Shown here in pieces: positions 9,900 through 18,975 of a stretch of DNA of 64,000 bases; position 1 is the stretch's first letter; every line of letters starts with the position of its first letter. This DNA comes from Azospirillum thermophilum (GTDB lineage Bacteria; Pseudomonadota; Alphaproteobacteria; Azospirillales; Azospirillaceae), in the NCBI RefSeq assembly GCF_003130795.1, contig NZ_CP029357.1:428501-492500 (forward strand), written 5' to 3'. Position numbers and translations under genes: made by a program. The notes under the pieces were generated by a model that was not told the origin of the DNA, did not search any database, and was given only the letters and a program-made list of their open reading frames with translations.

Positions 9900-11263
9900 C
9901 AGGGCCTGTCCGACAAGCACTCCGCCAGGATGTCGAGCGCGCGGTCGAGGTCGCCGCGGGCGATGGTCAGCGGCGGGGAGAGGGTCAGCACGCTGCCCAT
10001 CGACACCTTGAAGCTGAGGCCGCGGGAGAGTGCCGCGTAGAGCACGGCCTCGGCGCGGTCGGCATCGGGCCGTCCGTCCGGCGTGACGAGCTCCACCCCC
10101 TGCAGCAGGCCGGCGCCGCGCACCCCGGCGATGCCGGGAAAGCGGGCGGCGAGGTCGGTCAGCCGGCCGGCCATGTGGCGGCCGAGCGTGGCGGCGCGCT
10201 CCACCAGCCCCTCGTCGCGGATGATGTCGAGCGTCGTCAGCCCGGCACGGGCGAGCAGCGGGTTCTTCTCGTGGGTGTAATGGCCGAGCGCGCGGTCGCC
10301 CGCCACGTCCAGCCCGGCGCGGGCGATGACGGCGGAAAGCGGCAGCATGGCGCCGCCCAGCGCCTTGCCCAGCACGACGATGTCGGGCACGGCGCCGAAC
10401 GGCTCATGCGTGAAGAGATGGCCGGTCTTGCCGAGGCCGGTCGGGATCTCGTCGAAGATCAGCAGCGTGCCGGTCTCGTCGCAGGCCTGCCGCACCGCGG
10501 CCCAGAATCCGGGGGGCGGCACGTAGGGGACCGCGCGCACCGGCTCCGCCACCACGGCGGCGACGTCGCCCTCCTTCTCCAGCACGTAGCGCAGCATGCG
10601 GGCGCAGGCCATCCGGCAGGCGTCGAGATCCGGGACGGCGCCGGCCGACGGGAAGCCGTAGGGGCAGCGGGAACAGGCGAAGGGGGCGACATGCTCGGTC
10701 CCCGGCAGCAGCGGCCCGATGCCGTGCGAGCGGAAGACCGCCTCGCCGCCGACGCTCGACGCGCCGAAGCCGGCGCCGTGGAAGGCGTCCCAGAAGGAGA
10801 CGGTCTTGAAGCGGCCGGTGGCGAGGCGGGCGAGCTTCAGCGCGATCTCGATCCCCTCCGACCCGCCGGGCGCGAACAGCACCCGGGAGCCCGGGCCGGT
10901 CGGCGACAGGGCGGCCAGCCGCTCGGCGAGCGCCGCCGCCTCGTCGCAGGCGAAGCGGCGCGGGGCGAAGGTGAGGCCGTCGAGCTGGCGCTTCAGCGCC
11001 TCGCGCAGGCGGGGATGGGCGTAGCCGATATGGTGGACGCTGTTGCCGTGGAAATCCATGAAGCGCCGGCCGTCGGCATCCTCGATCCAGATGCCTTCCG
11101 CCTTGCGGATCGCGGTGAGGCAGGGGGTGGACAGCGACTGGCTGAGGAAGGCCGCGGAGTCGCGGGCGACCAGGGCGCCGGAGGCCGGGCCGTGATGGGC
11201 GGCTGTCCAGGCGGCCCGCCGGGGGCCGAGGTTGATGTCGCCTTCGGAAAGCCGGTCGGTCAC
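9896..11263 (-). CDS. Class III PLP-dependent aminotransferase family enzyme (PbfA-like?)
   Basis: 455-aa fold-type I PLP enzyme of the acetylornithine/GABA transaminase class. It has the substrate loop EDADGRRFMDFHGNSVHHIG, the cofactor motif FAPGGSEGIEIALKLAR, the Asp of LLIFDEIPTGLGKTG and the Schiff-base lysine in VVLGKALGGAMLPLSAV. The segment FHGAGFGASSVGGEAVFRSH and the GPLLPGTEHV motif recall PbfA, the (R)-1-hydroxy-2-aminoethylphosphonate ammonia-lyase; this is a memory-based guess, and no phosphonate genes are adjacent. I chose GTG at 11263 (VTDRLSEGDINLG) because AGAGGGG lies just upstream. Earlier in-frame codons to 11341 look non-coding. Confidence 0.8.
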   Translation of the reverse strand: MTDRLSEGDINLGPRRAAWTAAHHGPASGALVARDSAAFLSQSLSTPCLTAIRKAEGIWIEDADGRRFMDFHGNSVHHIGYAHPRLREALKRQLDGLTFAPRRFACDEAAALAERLAALSPTGPGSRVLFAPGGSEGIEIALKLARLATGRFKTVSFWDAFHGAGFGASSVGGEAVFRSHGIGPLLPGTEHVAPFACSRCPYGFPSAGAVPDLDACRMACARMLRYVLEKEGDVAAVVAEPVRAVPYVPPPGFWAAVRQACDETGTLLIFDEIPTGLGKTGHLFTHEPFGAVPDIVVLGKALGGAMLPLSAVIARAGLDVAGDRALGHYTHEKNPLLARAGLTTLDIIRDEGLVERAATLGRHMAGRLTDLAARFPGIAGVRGAGLLQGVELVTPDGRPDADRAEAVLYAALSRGLSFKVSMGSVLTLSPPLTIARGDLDRALDILAECLSDRPC

Positions 11264-11348
11264 GGGTGCCCCTCTCGTCGCGCTGGATCGTCGTGCTGGC
11301 GCCTTGCGGCGGTCGCGCGATGACAGCGGCACCCGGCCCATCGGTCCA

Positions 11349-11388
11349 ATCCATTCCGTCTATGCCGGCAGTGACGGAACCTATGGAT
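11349..11388. promoter_or_regulatory. Interrupted inverted repeat between ptsG and the aminotransferase
   Basis: TTCCGTC (11354-11360) and GACGGAA (11373-11379) pair with outer ATCCAT/ATGGAT arms. It lies downstream of ptsG and upstream of the aminotransferase start. It could be a weak terminator or an operator; there is no T-run to decide. Confidence 0.35.
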
Positions 11389-11409
11389 CGGCCGCCCCGA
11401 CGCCCCGGC

Positions 11410-13191
11410 CTATTCCGCCGCGCGGCGGCCGCCGGCGCCGGAGCGCAACGCCTCGGCCAGAGCGCCGGCCTCGTTGCCGACGATCAGGTCGAAGCCGTTG
11501 GCGCCGACACTCCTCACGGCGCGGACGCCGGCCTGCCGCAACGCCCCCTGGTCGACGCGCGAACCGTCCGCCAGCTCGACCCGCAGCCGGGTCACGGCGA
11601 AGGCGGCGACGTCCCGCAGGTTGCCCGCCCCGCCGAGCGCATCGCGCAGTCTGGCCGCCCGGGCGGCGGGCAGCGCCGCCGGGGCGGATTGCGCGGCGGC
11701 GGCCGGCTGGGTCCCGGGGTGCGCGGCCGGCGCCGCGTCGGCCTCCGCCCCGGCGGAGCGCAGATACTCCTGCATCTCGGTCTTCAGATTCTCCGACAGG
11801 GTGCCGAAGACGGCCTGGACGCTGTCGCCGACGCGCAGCACGCCCGACGCGCCCATGCCGCGCAGCTTCGGCTCGTCCACCCGGCCGGGGTCGCGGACGA
11901 CGACGCGCAGGCGGGTGATGCAGGCGTCGAGGTTGGCGATGTTGCCGCGGCCACCGAAGGCGATGACCAGATCGCGCGCCCGCTCGGTGCCGCTCGTCGC
12001 GACCTCGCCGTCCGCCGCCACCGCCTCGCGGCCCGGCGTCTTGAGGTCGAGGACGCGGATGGTGACGCGGAAGACCGTGTAGTAGATGGCGGCGTAGACC
12101 GGCCCGAGGATCAGGACCAGCCACCATTTCTGCGAATTGGGGCTGAGCACGTTGAACAGGACGAAGTCGATGCCGCCCTGCGAGAAGGTGAAGCCCATGT
12201 GGGCGCCGAGCGAGTTCATCAGGAACTGCGAGGTCGCCGCCAGCACCGCATGGATCAGGTAGAGCACCGGGGCGAGGAACAGGAAGGAGAACTCGATCGG
12301 CTCGGTGATGCCGGTGAGGAAGGAGGTCAGCGCGGCGGAGATCATGATGCCGCCGACGCGCACCCGGTTCTCCGGCAGGGCGGCATGCCAGATGGCGATC
12401 GCCGCGGCCGGCAGGCCGAACATCTTGAAGAGGAAGGCGCCGGACAGGATGCCGGCGGTCGGGTCGCCCGCGAAGTAGCGGTTGATGTCGCCGTGGACCA
12501 CCTTGCCGGCGGCGTCGGTGAAGCTGCCGATCTCGAAGAAGAAGGGCACGTTCCAGATATGGTGCAGGCCGAAGGGGATCAGCAGGCGCTCGACGAAGCC
12601 GTAGATGGTCGCCGCCGTCCGCGGATCGTTGACCGCCGCCCAGCGCGAGAAATGGTCGATGCCCGACTGGATGGGCGGCCACACCACCGACAGCACGATG
12701 CCGAGCAGGATGGCGGAGAGCGCCGTCGCGATGGGCACGAAGCGCTTGCCGGCGAAGAAGCCGAGATAGGCCGGCAGGTTGATCTTGTAATAGCGGTTGA
12801 ACATGAAGGCGGCGAGACCGCCGGCCAGGATGCCGCCGAACACGCCGGTCTCCATCGACTTGATGCCCATGATGGTCTTGGGTTCCATCCCCCAGACCCC
12901 GGCCATCACGCCGAGCGTGGCCAGCATCACGATGTAGCCGATGGCCGCCGCGACGGCCGACACGCCGTCATTCTCGGTGAAGCCCAGCGCCACGCCGATG
13001 GCGAAGATCAGCGGCAGGTTGCCGAAGATCACGTCGCCGGAATTCTTCATCAGCATCGACAGGATCGGCGGCATCCACTCGAAGTTGGCGGCACCGATGC
13101 CGAGCAGCAGGCCGGCCACCGGGAGCACCGCCACCGGAAGCATCAGGGCCTTGCCGATTTTCTGTAGGAATGCAAAGGGATGCAGCGCCAT
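11410..13191 (-). CDS. ptsG: Glucose-specific PTS permease EIICB with an extra degenerate EIIB
   Basis: Inner-membrane glucose importer/kinase, 593 aa. Residues 1-390 are EIIC, about ten membrane segments, with the strongly conserved [15 protein letters not shown] and [18 protein letters not shown] stretches. Residues 400-480 are EIIB with phosphocysteine in [10 protein letters not shown] (Cys424). After an Ala/Pro-rich linker, residues 517-590 form a second EIIB-like domain ([17 protein letters not shown]) in which the cysteine position is lost, so it cannot carry phosphate. The soluble EIIA partner is probably the glucose-type EIIA at 16342. Monocistronic, with an inverted repeat upstream. 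N-acetylglucosamine specificity is less likely but possible. Confidence 0.9.
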   Translation of the reverse strand: MALHPFAFLQKIGKALMLPVAVLPVAGLLLGIGAANFEWMPPILSMLMKNSGDVIFGNLPLIFAIGVALGFTENDGVSAVAAAIGYIVMLATLGVMAGVWGMEPKTIMGIKSMETGVFGGILAGGLAAFMFNRYYKINLPAYLGFFAGKRFVPIATALSAILLGIVLSVVWPPIQSGIDHFSRWAAVNDPRTAATIYGFVERLLIPFGLHHIWNVPFFFEIGSFTDAAGKVVHGDINRYFAGDPTAGILSGAFLFKMFGLPAAAIAIWHAALPENRVRVGGIMISAALTSFLTGITEPIEFSFLFLAPVLYLIHAVLAATSQFLMNSLGAHMGFTFSQGGIDFVLFNVLSPNSQKWWLVLILGPVYAAIYYTVFRVTIRVLDLKTPGREAVAADGEVATSGTERARDLVIAFGGRGNIANLDACITRLRVVVRDPGRVDEPKLRGMGASGVLRVGDSVQAVFGTLSENLKTEMQEYLRSAGAEADAAPAAHPGTQPAAAAQSAPAALPAARAARLRDALGGAGNLRDVAAFAVTRLRVELADGSRVDQGALRQAGVRAVRSVGANGFDLIVGNEAGALAEALRSGAGGRRAAE

Positions 13192-13213
13192 AGCCGGTCT
13201 CCCGCATATTGAC

Positions 13214-13230
13214 TGACGGTTGTAACGTCA
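13214..13230. promoter_or_regulatory. Inverted repeat upstream of ptsG
   Basis: TGACG-N7-CGTCA, centred about 30 bases upstream of the ptsG start and next to a lower-GC tract. It is a plausible operator for ptsG. The cognate regulator is unknown. Confidence 0.45.
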
Positions 13231-13356
13231 CAAACTCAAGATGGTAATACAGCCCAGCTTGCCCAAGGTTGCGACAGGATCGCCGATCCCGATGGTTTAG
13301 CCCGAAGCATGGGGCGAAAACGGGGTGATGCAAGAGGTTGGGTCCTGAACGGCGAA

Positions 13357-13380
13357 CGGCCGGACCCGAAGGTCCGGCCG
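13357..13380 (-). terminator. Hairpin after the large chemoreceptor gene
   Basis: Perfect 10-bp stem CGGCCGGACC/GGTCCGGCCG closed by a UUCG tetraloop on the minus strand, 41 bases after the chemoreceptor stop. The T-run is poor, but the stem is very stable and the position is right. Confidence 0.7.
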
Positions 13381-13421
13381 CCTGCGTCAGTCTGTCGCTG
13401 ATCCGCCTGGAAGGAGCGGGG

Positions 13422-16067
13422 TCACGACGCCGAACGGATCTGCTGCAGGACCTTCTCGATGTCGTGGTTCAGCGTCTCCGCGTCGTGGGAGACGTCGGCC
13501 GAGGCGTTCAGCACCTCGGTGGCGGCGGCGCCCGTGCGGGCGGCGGCGGTCGAGACGGTCTCCAGGCTCTGGAACAGGGCGTTGGTGCCGTTGGCGGCCT
13601 GCTCGACGTTGCGGGCGATCTCGCGGGTGCCGGCCTCCTGCTGCTCCACGGCGGCGGCGATGCCGGTGGAGATGGTGTTGATGGTGCCGACGGTGTCCAC
13701 GATGCGCCGGATGGCGACGGCGGCATCCGAGGCGACCGACTGGATGGCGGAGATCTGCTGGGAGATCTGGTCGGTCGCGCTGGCGGTCTGGCTGGCGAGA
13801 TGCTTGACCTCGCTCGCCACCACGGCGAAGCCCTTGCCGGCCTCCCCGGCCCGCGCCGCCTCGATCGTGGCGTTCAGCGCCAGCAGGTTGGTCTGGTTGG
13901 CGATGGCGCTGATCAGTTCCACCACCTTGCCGATCTCGGTCGCCGCGTCCTGCAGGGTGCGCACCGTCTCGTCGGTCCGCTGCGCCTCGGTCGCGGCGTT
14001 GCCGGCGAAGCGGGCGGAGTCGGCGACCTGCCGGGTGATCTCCGCGATGGAGGCGGAGAGCTGCTGGGCGGCGGCGGAGATGGTCTCGACGTTGCTGCGG
14101 GTCTGGTCGGCGGTGACCGCCGCCTCCGACGCGACGGAGCGGTTCGATTCGGCGGACTGGGTCATCTCGCCGGCCATGCTGTGCATGTGGTCGGCCTGCT
14201 TCGACAGCGAGCCCACCACCGACTTGATGCTGCGCTCCAGGTCGTCGGCCAGCGACAGCAGCATGGTCTTCCGGTCCTCCGCCGCGCGGGCGCGCTCGGC
14301 CTCGGCACGGGCGTTGGCGGCCTCCACCTCGCGGGCGGTGTCGCGGAAGACGACGAGGGCCGAGGCCATGTCGGTGATCTCGTCGCTGCCGTCGGCCTTG
14401 ATCGGATGGTCCAGCCGGCCGGCGGCGATGGCCCGCATGGCGGTCGCCAGCGCGGTCAGCCGCGCCACGATGTGACGGCCGACCACCAGCCAGATGATGA
14501 GGATGGAGGCACCGACCGAGAAGACGGCGAGGCCGGTCAGCCACAGCCGGCCGCTGCGCGCCGCGGACCCGGCGTCGGCGGAGGCACGGCCGGCGAGCTC
14601 GCCGGCCGACTGGACGAGGGTGGTCGCGGCCTCGGCCAGGCGGGCGGCGGACTGGGCGTTGGCGGCCAGCAGGCCGGTCCCCTCCTGGTCGACCTTCAGG
14701 CTGAAGCGGCGGACGGCGAAGATGCTCTTCTCACCGGCGCCGAAGGCCACCAGGGCGCGGGCGCGCTCCAGCAGGGCCGCGGCGTCGTCATCCTTGACGA
14801 GGCGGTCGAGGCGCTTGGCGAACTCCTGCTGCCCGGCGGCGAAGGCCTTCTCCAGATCGTCGATGGCGGCGAGCGTCGGGGCGGTGCCGGCCTGGTTCAT
14901 CTGGCCCGCCAGCAGGTTGCCGTAGGCCGCGACCTCCAGCAGGGTGCGCAGGCCGGCGAGGTCGCGCTTCACGTCCACCAGCCGTTCGGACGCGTCGGAC
15001 TTCAGCTCCAGCGTCGAGATGGTGAAGGCGAGCCGGGCCTTCTGGGTCAGGGTGTCGACCTTCTCGATCGCGCTCTTCTCCAGCTCCGCCGCGCGGCGGG
15101 CCGCCTCGGCGATGCGGGCGTTCTGCGCCTCGCGCTCGGCCGGCGGGAGGGCGCCGGTCAGAAGCTGCTGCTTCCATTCGAAGACGTCGGTCGGCCGGAC
15201 GCCGAACTTCACCAGCTCCTCGATGTCGGGCATCAGGGCGGCGCCGGCCTCGTCCTGCGCCAGCCGCTTGCCGCGCATCATGGCCGAGGAGGTGGCCGAG
15301 ATGAAGGTGGACATCAGCTCGCCGACCGCGTCCGGCGCATTGACCAGCGGCAGGGCGCGCAGCGCCTCGCCCATCGTCGAGATGGACTGGCGGATCTCGT
15401 AGGCCGCGATCAGGTTGCCGCTGGTCTGGTTGCCGAGCTTCTCGGCGGTGGCGGTGACCACCGTCTCCAGATCGTTGGCCGACTTCTCCATGGCGCCGGA
15501 GCGCTTGTCGACCAGCGGCCCGACGATGGCCAGCAGGTCGCGGTGCGCCGTGTTGATGCCCGCGAGGATGCCGGCCCCCTGCTCCGCCGCGCCGAGGCGG
15601 GCCTGCACCGAGGCGTCGAGGCGGCCGAGGTTGCCGAACATCGCCGACGCCTCGCTGCGGATCCGGTCCAGCGCCTCCTTGCGGGCGCCCAGCCGCTCGG
15701 CATCGGCGATCAGGGAGTTGAGGAGGGTCTGGCGGCGCAGCAGGTCCTGCTTCAGCGCCTCGCGCGCCGTCTGGGTGTCGGCCGCGGCCAGCGCCGGGGC
15801 GAGCGCCACGATGCGCGAGCTTTCCGCGTCCAGCCCGTGGGCGGCGGCGAGGCTGGGCATGCTGGTGCCGGTGACCTGGGTCAGCGCCTCGTCCACCGTG
15901 TTGAACGACAGCCAGCCGACTCCGGCCCCCAGAACCGCAAGCGCCGAGATGGCGCCGACCGACACCAGCAGCTTGCGCCCGATGCCGAAAGACCGGCTTC
16001 GGGACGCCGCGCCGGACTGCGCTCCGCCGGCCTTTCCCGGACCGGTCTGCGACTCCACCCTAACCAT
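13422..16067 (-). CDS. Methyl-accepting chemotaxis protein with a large TorS-like sensor
   Basis: 881-aa membrane chemoreceptor. A membrane segment lies at about residues 31-52 (KLLVSVGAISALAVLGAGVG). A periplasmic, almost wholly helical sensor of about 450 residues follows, then a second membrane segment near 515-535 (LAVFSVGASILIIWLVVG), HAMP, and the signalling domain with the tip motif [20 protein letters not shown]. The sensor carries the helical pattern ESSRIVALAPALAAADTQ, seen in TorS-type sensor kinases; ligand identity is inferred only. It has no CheR tether at the C-terminus. The ATG at 16067 follows a GGGGAGGGGG Shine-Dalgarno. Divergent from the PTS fusion at 16342. Confidence 0.92.
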   Translation of the reverse strand: MVRVESQTGPGKAGGAQSGAASRSRSFGIGRKLLVSVGAISALAVLGAGVGWLSFNTVDEALTQVTGTSMPSLAAAHGLDAESSRIVALAPALAAADTQTAREALKQDLLRRQTLLNSLIADAERLGARKEALDRIRSEASAMFGNLGRLDASVQARLGAAEQGAGILAGINTAHRDLLAIVGPLVDKRSGAMEKSANDLETVVTATAEKLGNQTSGNLIAAYEIRQSISTMGEALRALPLVNAPDAVGELMSTFISATSSAMMRGKRLAQDEAGAALMPDIEELVKFGVRPTDVFEWKQQLLTGALPPAEREAQNARIAEAARRAAELEKSAIEKVDTLTQKARLAFTISTLELKSDASERLVDVKRDLAGLRTLLEVAAYGNLLAGQMNQAGTAPTLAAIDDLEKAFAAGQQEFAKRLDRLVKDDDAAALLERARALVAFGAGEKSIFAVRRFSLKVDQEGTGLLAANAQSAARLAEAATTLVQSAGELAGRASADAGSAARSGRLWLTGLAVFSVGASILIIWLVVGRHIVARLTALATAMRAIAAGRLDHPIKADGSDEITDMASALVVFRDTAREVEAANARAEAERARAAEDRKTMLLSLADDLERSIKSVVGSLSKQADHMHSMAGEMTQSAESNRSVASEAAVTADQTRSNVETISAAAQQLSASIAEITRQVADSARFAGNAATEAQRTDETVRTLQDAATEIGKVVELISAIANQTNLLALNATIEAARAGEAGKGFAVVASEVKHLASQTASATDQISQQISAIQSVASDAAVAIRRIVDTVGTINTISTGIAAAVEQQEAGTREIARNVEQAANGTNALFQSLETVSTAAARTGAAATEVLNASADVSHDAETLNHDIEKVLQQIRSAS

Positions 16068-16341
16068 CTGCCCCCTCCCCTGGAAACGCCGGCCGCCAGC
16101 GGCCGCATCGCCTCAGCAGTGTATTTTCCAGCCCGTTGACGATATTGACCCGTAATATTTGACAACCCGTCGATGAATCCCCGGTTAACGCCGCCGCCGC
16201 GGCCGTGCGCGTTGACGAAATCCGCGCGCGGGCGTCCAATCCTCCGGACAAGTGCCAAGCCCCCGCTGGATCGAAGGCCGGGGCGAAGCGTTCAGTGACG
16301 ACAGGAAACCGACGACACTGGCGAAGGGGGGAAAGGACATC
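16068..16341. promoter_or_regulatory. Divergent promoter region with an AT-rich block
   Basis: 274 bases between the chemoreceptor and the PTS fusion. An AT-rich patch at 16129-16165 contains TTGACG, two ATATTGAC-like direct repeats and TAATATTTGACA. It probably holds the promoters for both genes, but no spacing is good enough to name -35 and -10 boxes. Confidence 0.35.
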
Positions 16342-18912
16342 ATGAGCGCGATCACGCTTGCCGCACCGCTTGCCGGCTGGGCCATGCCGCTGGAGGACGT
16401 GCCCGATCCGGCCTTCGCGCAGGGGCTGGTCGGCGACGGCATGGCGATCGACCCGACGGTGAACGAGCTGCGCGCGCCGTGCGACGGCGTCGTGCTGTCG
16501 GTCCACCGCGCCCGCCACGCCTGCACCATCCGCGCGGCCAGCGGGGCGGAGGTCCTGCTGCATCTGGGCGTCGATACGGTCGGGCTGAACGGCGAGGGCT
16601 TCACCGCCCATGTCAGGGACGGCCAGCCGGTGCGGACCGGCGACCTGCTGCTGTCCTTCGACATGGATCTGGTGGGCAGCCGCGCCCACAGCCTGGTCAG
16701 CATGATGGTGGTGGTGAATGACGGCTTCACCGTCGACGGCCGCACCGTGAACCGGGAGGTGGCGGCCGGCGCCCCGGTGATGACGGTGGAGGGCGGGACC
16801 GCGCCGGCCGCCGCAGCGCCGGCGGCTGCGGCCGGACCCGCGGCCGGACCCGGAGCCGGCGGGGAGACGGCGGAACGGACGGTGCGGCTGCGCATCGCCC
16901 ACGGGCTGCATGCGCGGCCGGCCGCCGCGCTGGTCGCCGCCGCCAAGGCCCATCCGGGCGCCGTCACGATCCTCTGCCGCGGCCAGACCGCCAACGCCAA
17001 GAGCGTGGTGGCGCTGATGGGGCTCGGCACCGTGGCGAACGACGAGCTGACGGTGCGCGCCACCGGCCCCGGCGCGCCGGGCGTGGTCGAGTCGCTGGCC
17101 GGGCTGATCGAGAGCGGCCTCGGCGACGAGATCGTCGAGGGGCCGCCGCCCGCCGCCGCGACTGCCGCCCCCGCTGCCGCCCCCGCGGTGGCGGAGGAGA
17201 TCGGGCCGCCCTTCGCACCGGGCGAGGAGGTGCTGCTGAAGGGCACCATCGCCGTTCCCGGCGTGGCGGTCGGCACCGCGCTGCGCCGCTTCCGCGCCGC
17301 GGTCACGGTCCGGGAGGAGGGGCGCGGCGCGGCCGAGGAGGAGCGGCGGCTGCGCGGCGCGCTCGACCGCGTGGTCGCCGGCCTGTCGGACGCGGCGCGC
17401 CGGATGCCCGAGCATGCCGCGATCTTCCAGGCGCACCAGGAGCTGCTGGCCGATCCGGAGCTGCTGGACGGCGCGCTGGCCGACATCGGCGCCGGCAAGA
17501 GCGCCGAATGGGCGTGGAGCCGGGCGGCGCGCGGCCAAGCGGAGGTGCTGTCGCGCCTCGCCGACCCGCGCATGGCGGAGCGGGCGGCCGACCTGCGCGA
17601 CCTGGAACAGCAGGTGCTGGCCGCGCTGTCGGGCCGGGAGCCGAGCGTCGGCCTCGCCGGCGTGCCGGAGGGCAGCATCGTGCTGGCCGACGAGATCCTG
17701 CCCTCGGACCTCGCCGGGGTGCCGGCGGGGCGTCTCGGCGGCATCTGCATGGTGCATGGCGGCCCGACCTCGCACGCGGTGATCCTGGCGGCGGCGCTGG
17801 GGGTGCCGACGGTGGTCGCCGTCGGCCGGCAGGCGGAGCGGATACCGGACGGCGCCTCCGTCATCGTCGACGGCAACCGCGGCGAGATCCGCGTCTCCCC
17901 GCCGGCCGAGGCGATGGAGGCGACGCGCGGCGCCGTCGCCAGCCGCGCCGCACGGCGGGAGGAGAACCGGCGGACGGCGCATGAGCCCTGCCGCACCGCC
18001 GACGGGACGCGGATCGAGGTCCTCGCCAACCTCGGCCGGGTCAGCGACGCGCCGGGGGCGGTGACCGAGGGGGCGGAGGGCTGCGGCCTGCTGCGCACCG
18101 AATTCCTGTTCCTGGAGCGCCAGTCCGCCCCGTCGGAGGACGAGCAGTACCGGCAGTACCAGCAGATCGCCGACGATCTCGGCGGCCGGCCGCTGGTGAT
18201 CCGCACGCTGGACGTCGGCGGCGACAAGCCCCTGCCCTACCTCCCGCTGCCGAAGGAGGAGAATCCGGTGCTGGGCCTGCGTGGCGTGCGCGTCGGCCTG
18301 CGCGAGCCCGAGCTGCTGCGCGCCCAGATCCGCGCCATCCTGCGGGTGAGGCCGGCCGGCGTCTGCCGGATCATGGTGCCGATGATCGCCTCGCCCGCCG
18401 AGCTGCGGACGGTGCGGGCGATGGTCGACGAGGAGCGGGCGAGGCTGGGCCGGGCGGAGCCCATCGAGGTCGGCGCGATGATCGAGGTGCCGGCGGCGGC
18501 CCTGGTGGCGGACCGCATGTCGATCGTCGCCGACTTCCTGTCCATCGGCACCAACGACCTGACGCAGTATGTGCTGGCGATGGACCGCGGCAACCCGCAT
18601 GTGGCGGCCCAGCTCGACGCGCTGCATCCCGGCGTGCTGCGGCTGATCCGCCAGACGGTGGCGGGGGCCGAGGTGCTCGGCCGCACGGTGGCGGTGTGCG
18701 GCGGCGCCGCCTCCGACCCGATGGCGGCGCCGCTGCTGATCGGGCTCGGCGTGACGGAGCTGTCGGCCACCCCGGCGGTGATCGCCGACCTCAAGGCCTT
18801 CATCCGCACGCTGCGGATCGCGGATTGCCGCCGCATCGCGGAGATGGCCCTGTCGCTGGACAGCGCCGAGGACGTGCGCCGGCTGGTCACGGAGACCTGG
18901 CCGGATCTGTGA
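16342..18912 (+). CDS. PTS EIIA(Glc)-HPr-EI fusion protein
   Basis: 856-aa cytoplasmic phosphorelay protein. Residues 1-150 are a glucose-type EIIA (Crr-like) with EVLLHLGVDTVGLNGEGF; His74 is the phospho-acceptor. An Ala/Pro linker follows. Residues 175-260 are HPr with HGLHARPAAAL (His190), and a second Ala-rich linker leads to enzyme I from about 300, with GGPTSHAVILA (His478), [20 protein letters not shown] and VCGGAASDP. It would pass phosphate from PEP to PtsG at 11410. I chose ATG 16342 (MSAITLAAPLAGWAMP) with GGGGGGAAAGGA upstream; the 30 earlier in-frame residues look non-coding. Known relatives are called NagF or PtsP-type fusions. Confidence 0.93.
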   Translation: MSAITLAAPLAGWAMPLEDVPDPAFAQGLVGDGMAIDPTVNELRAPCDGVVLSVHRARHACTIRAASGAEVLLHLGVDTVGLNGEGFTAHVRDGQPVRTGDLLLSFDMDLVGSRAHSLVSMMVVVNDGFTVDGRTVNREVAAGAPVMTVEGGTAPAAAAPAAAAGPAAGPGAGGETAERTVRLRIAHGLHARPAAALVAAAKAHPGAVTILCRGQTANAKSVVALMGLGTVANDELTVRATGPGAPGVVESLAGLIESGLGDEIVEGPPPAAATAAPAAAPAVAEEIGPPFAPGEEVLLKGTIAVPGVAVGTALRRFRAAVTVREEGRGAAEEERRLRGALDRVVAGLSDAARRMPEHAAIFQAHQELLADPELLDGALADIGAGKSAEWAWSRAARGQAEVLSRLADPRMAERAADLRDLEQQVLAALSGREPSVGLAGVPEGSIVLADEILPSDLAGVPAGRLGGICMVHGGPTSHAVILAAALGVPTVVAVGRQAERIPDGASVIVDGNRGEIRVSPPAEAMEATRGAVASRAARREENRRTAHEPCRTADGTRIEVLANLGRVSDAPGAVTEGAEGCGLLRTEFLFLERQSAPSEDEQYRQYQQIADDLGGRPLVIRTLDVGGDKPLPYLPLPKEENPVLGLRGVRVGLREPELLRAQIRAILRVRPAGVCRIMVPMIASPAELRTVRAMVDEERARLGRAEPIEVGAMIEVPAAALVADRMSIVADFLSIGTNDLTQYVLAMDRGNPHVAAQLDALHPGVLRLIRQTVAGAEVLGRTVAVCGGAASDPMAAPLLIGLGVTELSATPAVIADLKAFIRTLRIADCRRIAEMALSLDSAEDVRRLVTETWPDL

Positions 18913-18947
18913 GGGCCGGATCTGTAAGGGCCGGGACTGTGAGGGCC
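18903..18947 (+). repeat. 15-nt tandem repeat, 3 copies, spanning a stop codon
   Basis: Units ggatctgtgagggcc, ggatctgtaagggcc and gggactgtgagggcc. The first copy contains the stop codon of the PTS fusion gene. Copies two and three also hold in-register stop triplets (TAA, TGA), so the repeats act as back-up stops. Confidence 0.85.
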
Positions 18948-18949
18948 GG

Positions 18950-18974
18950 GGCGGGAGGACAGGCTCCTCCCGCC
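18950..18974. terminator. Shared terminator hairpin between the PTS fusion and nikE
   Basis: Perfect 10-bp stem GGCGGGAGGA/TCCTCCCGCC with a CAGGC loop, one base from the nikE stop and 37 bases from the PTS fusion stop. It could stop transcription from both convergent genes. Confidence 0.7.
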
Positions 18975-18975
18975 G

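Noticed and set aside
13338..16139. 933-codon plus-strand frame opposite the chemoreceptor
   Set aside because: No recognisable domain; full-length chemoreceptor on the minus strand explains the region.
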